This document shows positions 36,013-37,115 of a DNA stretch of 37,115 bases, piece after piece (position 1 is the first letter of the stretch; each line of letters opens with the position of its first letter). Both the position numbers and the translations under genes were made by a program. This DNA is from Calditrichota bacterium (GTDB lineage: Bacteria; Electryoneota; AABM5-125-24; Hatepunaeales; Hatepunaeaceae): assembly GCA_018644935.1 (NCBI GenBank), contig JABGPL010000038.1, positions 1-37,115 of the forward strand, written 5' to 3'. Under the pieces are notes generated by a model that saw only the letters and a list, made by a program, of their open reading frames with translations, made no database searches and had not been told where the DNA came from.

Positions 36013-36064
36013 GATTTAAATCCCTGAGATGTGATTTAAATCAGTGATTTTACAGATTTAAATC
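36013..36064. promoter_or_regulatory. Three-copy palindromic operator-like array
   Basis: The perfect 10-bp palindrome GATTTAAATC occurs at 36013-36022, 36033-36042 and 36055-36064, with 20- and 22-bp start-to-start spacing, about two DNA turns. The middle copy extends to TGATTTAAATCA. No other exact copy was noticed in the window. The array lies about 145-200 nt upstream of the start at 36210, in the 344-bp gap after the previous gene, and fits cooperative binding by a dimeric regulator. The rest of that gap (35914-36209) shows no gene. Confidence 0.55.
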
Positions 36065-36209
36065 ATATTTTAACAAATGAAGGCCAAATCAGCCCTCAAA
36101 GAATTTCAATATTTAACCCGTGACAGGATAAATTCTGTCCATTTCTTTTAATAGTACTTAGACCTTAATGCTTTACAATAATAGAGTTCCAACACCAGGG
36201 GAGAGACAG

Positions 36210-37115
36210 ATGCGCGCTTCATTTTTGATTGTAATCCTAATGCTTTTTATCCTAACATTTGCAAACTCGGCACAAGCCGACCCACCAATAGTAATCCAAC
36301 AAATAAATCCGATTGTAGTTGATGAAGACTGCGGAAGAATCAACATTGTTAATCTCAATGAAGTTTTCGTAGATCCCGGCGGTCGTCAATTGGTCTTCTC
36401 CTTCCAAAATGCTCCGCGTGATTTGAACATGGAAATTGACCGGAACGGATTACTTTTTTTTGAACCTTCAGATAATTACAACATTCCAGATGGCTTACCG
36501 ATCACTATTGTTGCAGCAAATGCTCAGGGTGAAGCTTCTGAGACTCGGTTCATGCTTGCTGTTGAGAGAGTTAACGATGGTCCCAGATTGTGGCAGGGGA
36601 TCGGAGATGTCGAACTTAATGAGGATCAAGGACGTGTAAACATCGCAGACTTAGATGATTTGTTTTTTGATATTGAAGCAGATGAGTTAATCTATACAAT
36701 GAGCGGTAATCCGGGTGAATTCAACATGGATATAGATGACAACAATATACTTTTTATTAACGCTGATGAAAACTATTTCCTGCTCAGAGGAGCAGAGATA
36801 ACGGTAAGAGCTGAAGATCCTGACGGTGAATTCATTGAAGATGTGTTCAATTTGGCAATTTTACCAGTCAACGATGCACCGCTTGTTGTTAATCCAATTG
36901 AAGATATTGTTGTAGATGAGGATTGTGGTTTAGTGCAGATTGCAGATCTTGATGATATTTTTTTCGACATCGAAGCTGATGAAATGACTTTCAGTTTTGA
37001 AAGGCCAGGAGAATATGTGACGCGTATGAGAGCAAAATATGATCAGTGTACCTATAGCTATGCATCAGAACAGTTGGTACAGGTTGATTCATCACTGCTC
37101 GAGATTCCAAATGTA
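36210..37115 (+). CDS. Secreted protein with cadherin-like repeats, 3' end outside window
   Basis: Open from ATG 36210 to the window edge (302 codons). GGAG (36200-36203) is 6 nt upstream. A signal peptide (MRASFLIVILMLFILTFANSAQA) is followed by cadherin-like repeats closely related to those of the gene at 8580: NPIVVDEDCGRINIVNLNEVF.D, then GIGDVELNEDQGRVNIADLDDLFFDIEADELIY, then NPIEDIVVDEDCGLVQIADLDDIFFDIEADEM, each ending in a VNDGP/VNDAP joint. A T9SS sorting domain would be expected at the missing C-terminus. The last 35 or so codons (after ERPGE, from about 37013) no longer follow the repeat consensus, which may reflect real divergence or an assembly error near the edge. Adhesin-like function is inferred. 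Confidence 0.8.
   Translation, partial: MRASFLIVILMLFILTFANSAQADPPIVIQQINPIVVDEDCGRINIVNLNEVFVDPGGRQLVFSFQNAPRDLNMEIDRNGLLFFEPSDNYNIPDGLPITIVAANAQGEASETRFMLAVERVNDGPRLWQGIGDVELNEDQGRVNIADLDDLFFDIEADELIYTMSGNPGEFNMDIDDNNILFINADENYFLLRGAEITVRAEDPDGEFIEDVFNLAILPVNDAPLVVNPIEDIVVDEDCGLVQIADLDDIFFDIEADEMTFSFERPGEYVTRMRAKYDQCTYSYASEQLVQVDSSLLEIPNV

Noticed and set aside
1-37115. CRISPR array, tRNA, rRNA, prophage or insertion sequence
   Set aside because: No regularly spaced direct repeats of CRISPR length, no cloverleaf or rRNA-like stretch, and no transposase, integrase or phage structural protein were found.

Overview
The window looks like a chromosomal segment of an uncultured bacterium of the FCB superphylum. 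The main evidence is six complete large secreted proteins that end in a type IX secretion (T9SS) type A sorting domain with the spelling YPNPFN (one FPNPFN), followed by a ...G-hxhxhxDxxGR...AsGhYhhxh......KhxLhK tail. That spelling is common in candidate phyla such as Zixibacteria, KSB1, Marinimicrobia, Cloacimonadota and Calditrichota, rather than in classical Bacteroidota. The phylum cannot be fixed from this window. No rRNA, tRNA, CRISPR array, transposase or phage gene was seen, and the T9SS machinery is not here.

Layout. 0.5-13.1 kb: three consecutive giant T9SS cargo proteins with different N-terminal halves (beta-propeller; parallel beta-helix; six cadherin-like repeats) but one shared C-terminal cassette. 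The gap between the second and third is packed with small inverted repeats. The third carries an 18-codon palindromic insertion inside its reading frame. 13.2-15.2 kb: a DUF4136-like lipoprotein and a DUF4203-like membrane protein with a long basic, partly repetitive tail. 15.2-16.1 kb (minus): an arsenate reductase and VOC protein overlapping by four bases. 16.4-17.6 kb: an eight-heme c-type cytochrome lipoprotein. 17.7-18.5 kb (minus): a SAM methyltransferase. 18.7-21.0 kb: a PiT-type phosphate transporter with a PhoU-like tail. 21.0-23.9 kb (minus): an efflux operon (membrane-fusion protein, MacB/LolD-type ATPase) whose permease is replaced by an in-frame chimera of a permease periplasmic domain and a histidine-kinase ATPase domain.

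24.3-28.6 kb: a CotH/lamin-tail T9SS protein, then a 425-residue T9SS protein whose frame is interrupted by a single in-frame TGA followed by a SECIS-like hairpin. 28.6-31.1 kb: a predicted ten-heme cytochrome with mixed CX2CH/CX3CH/CX4CH sites, divergent from a ChaN-like haem-binding lipoprotein with a PDZ domain. An orphan T9SS tail fragment follows. 31.7-35.9 kb: a 1399-residue T9SS protein made of three internal repeats. 36.2 kb to the end: the start of another cadherin-like secreted protein, preceded by three copies of a perfect 10-bp palindrome.

Taken together the region is mainly an envelope and surface-protein locus: T9SS-exported adhesin-like proteins, outer lipoproteins, two multihaem cytochromes suited to electron transfer outside the inner membrane, and transporters. 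The points most worth a second look are the recoded or broken TGA gene, the palindromic coding insertion, the permease/kinase chimera and the palindromic operator array.
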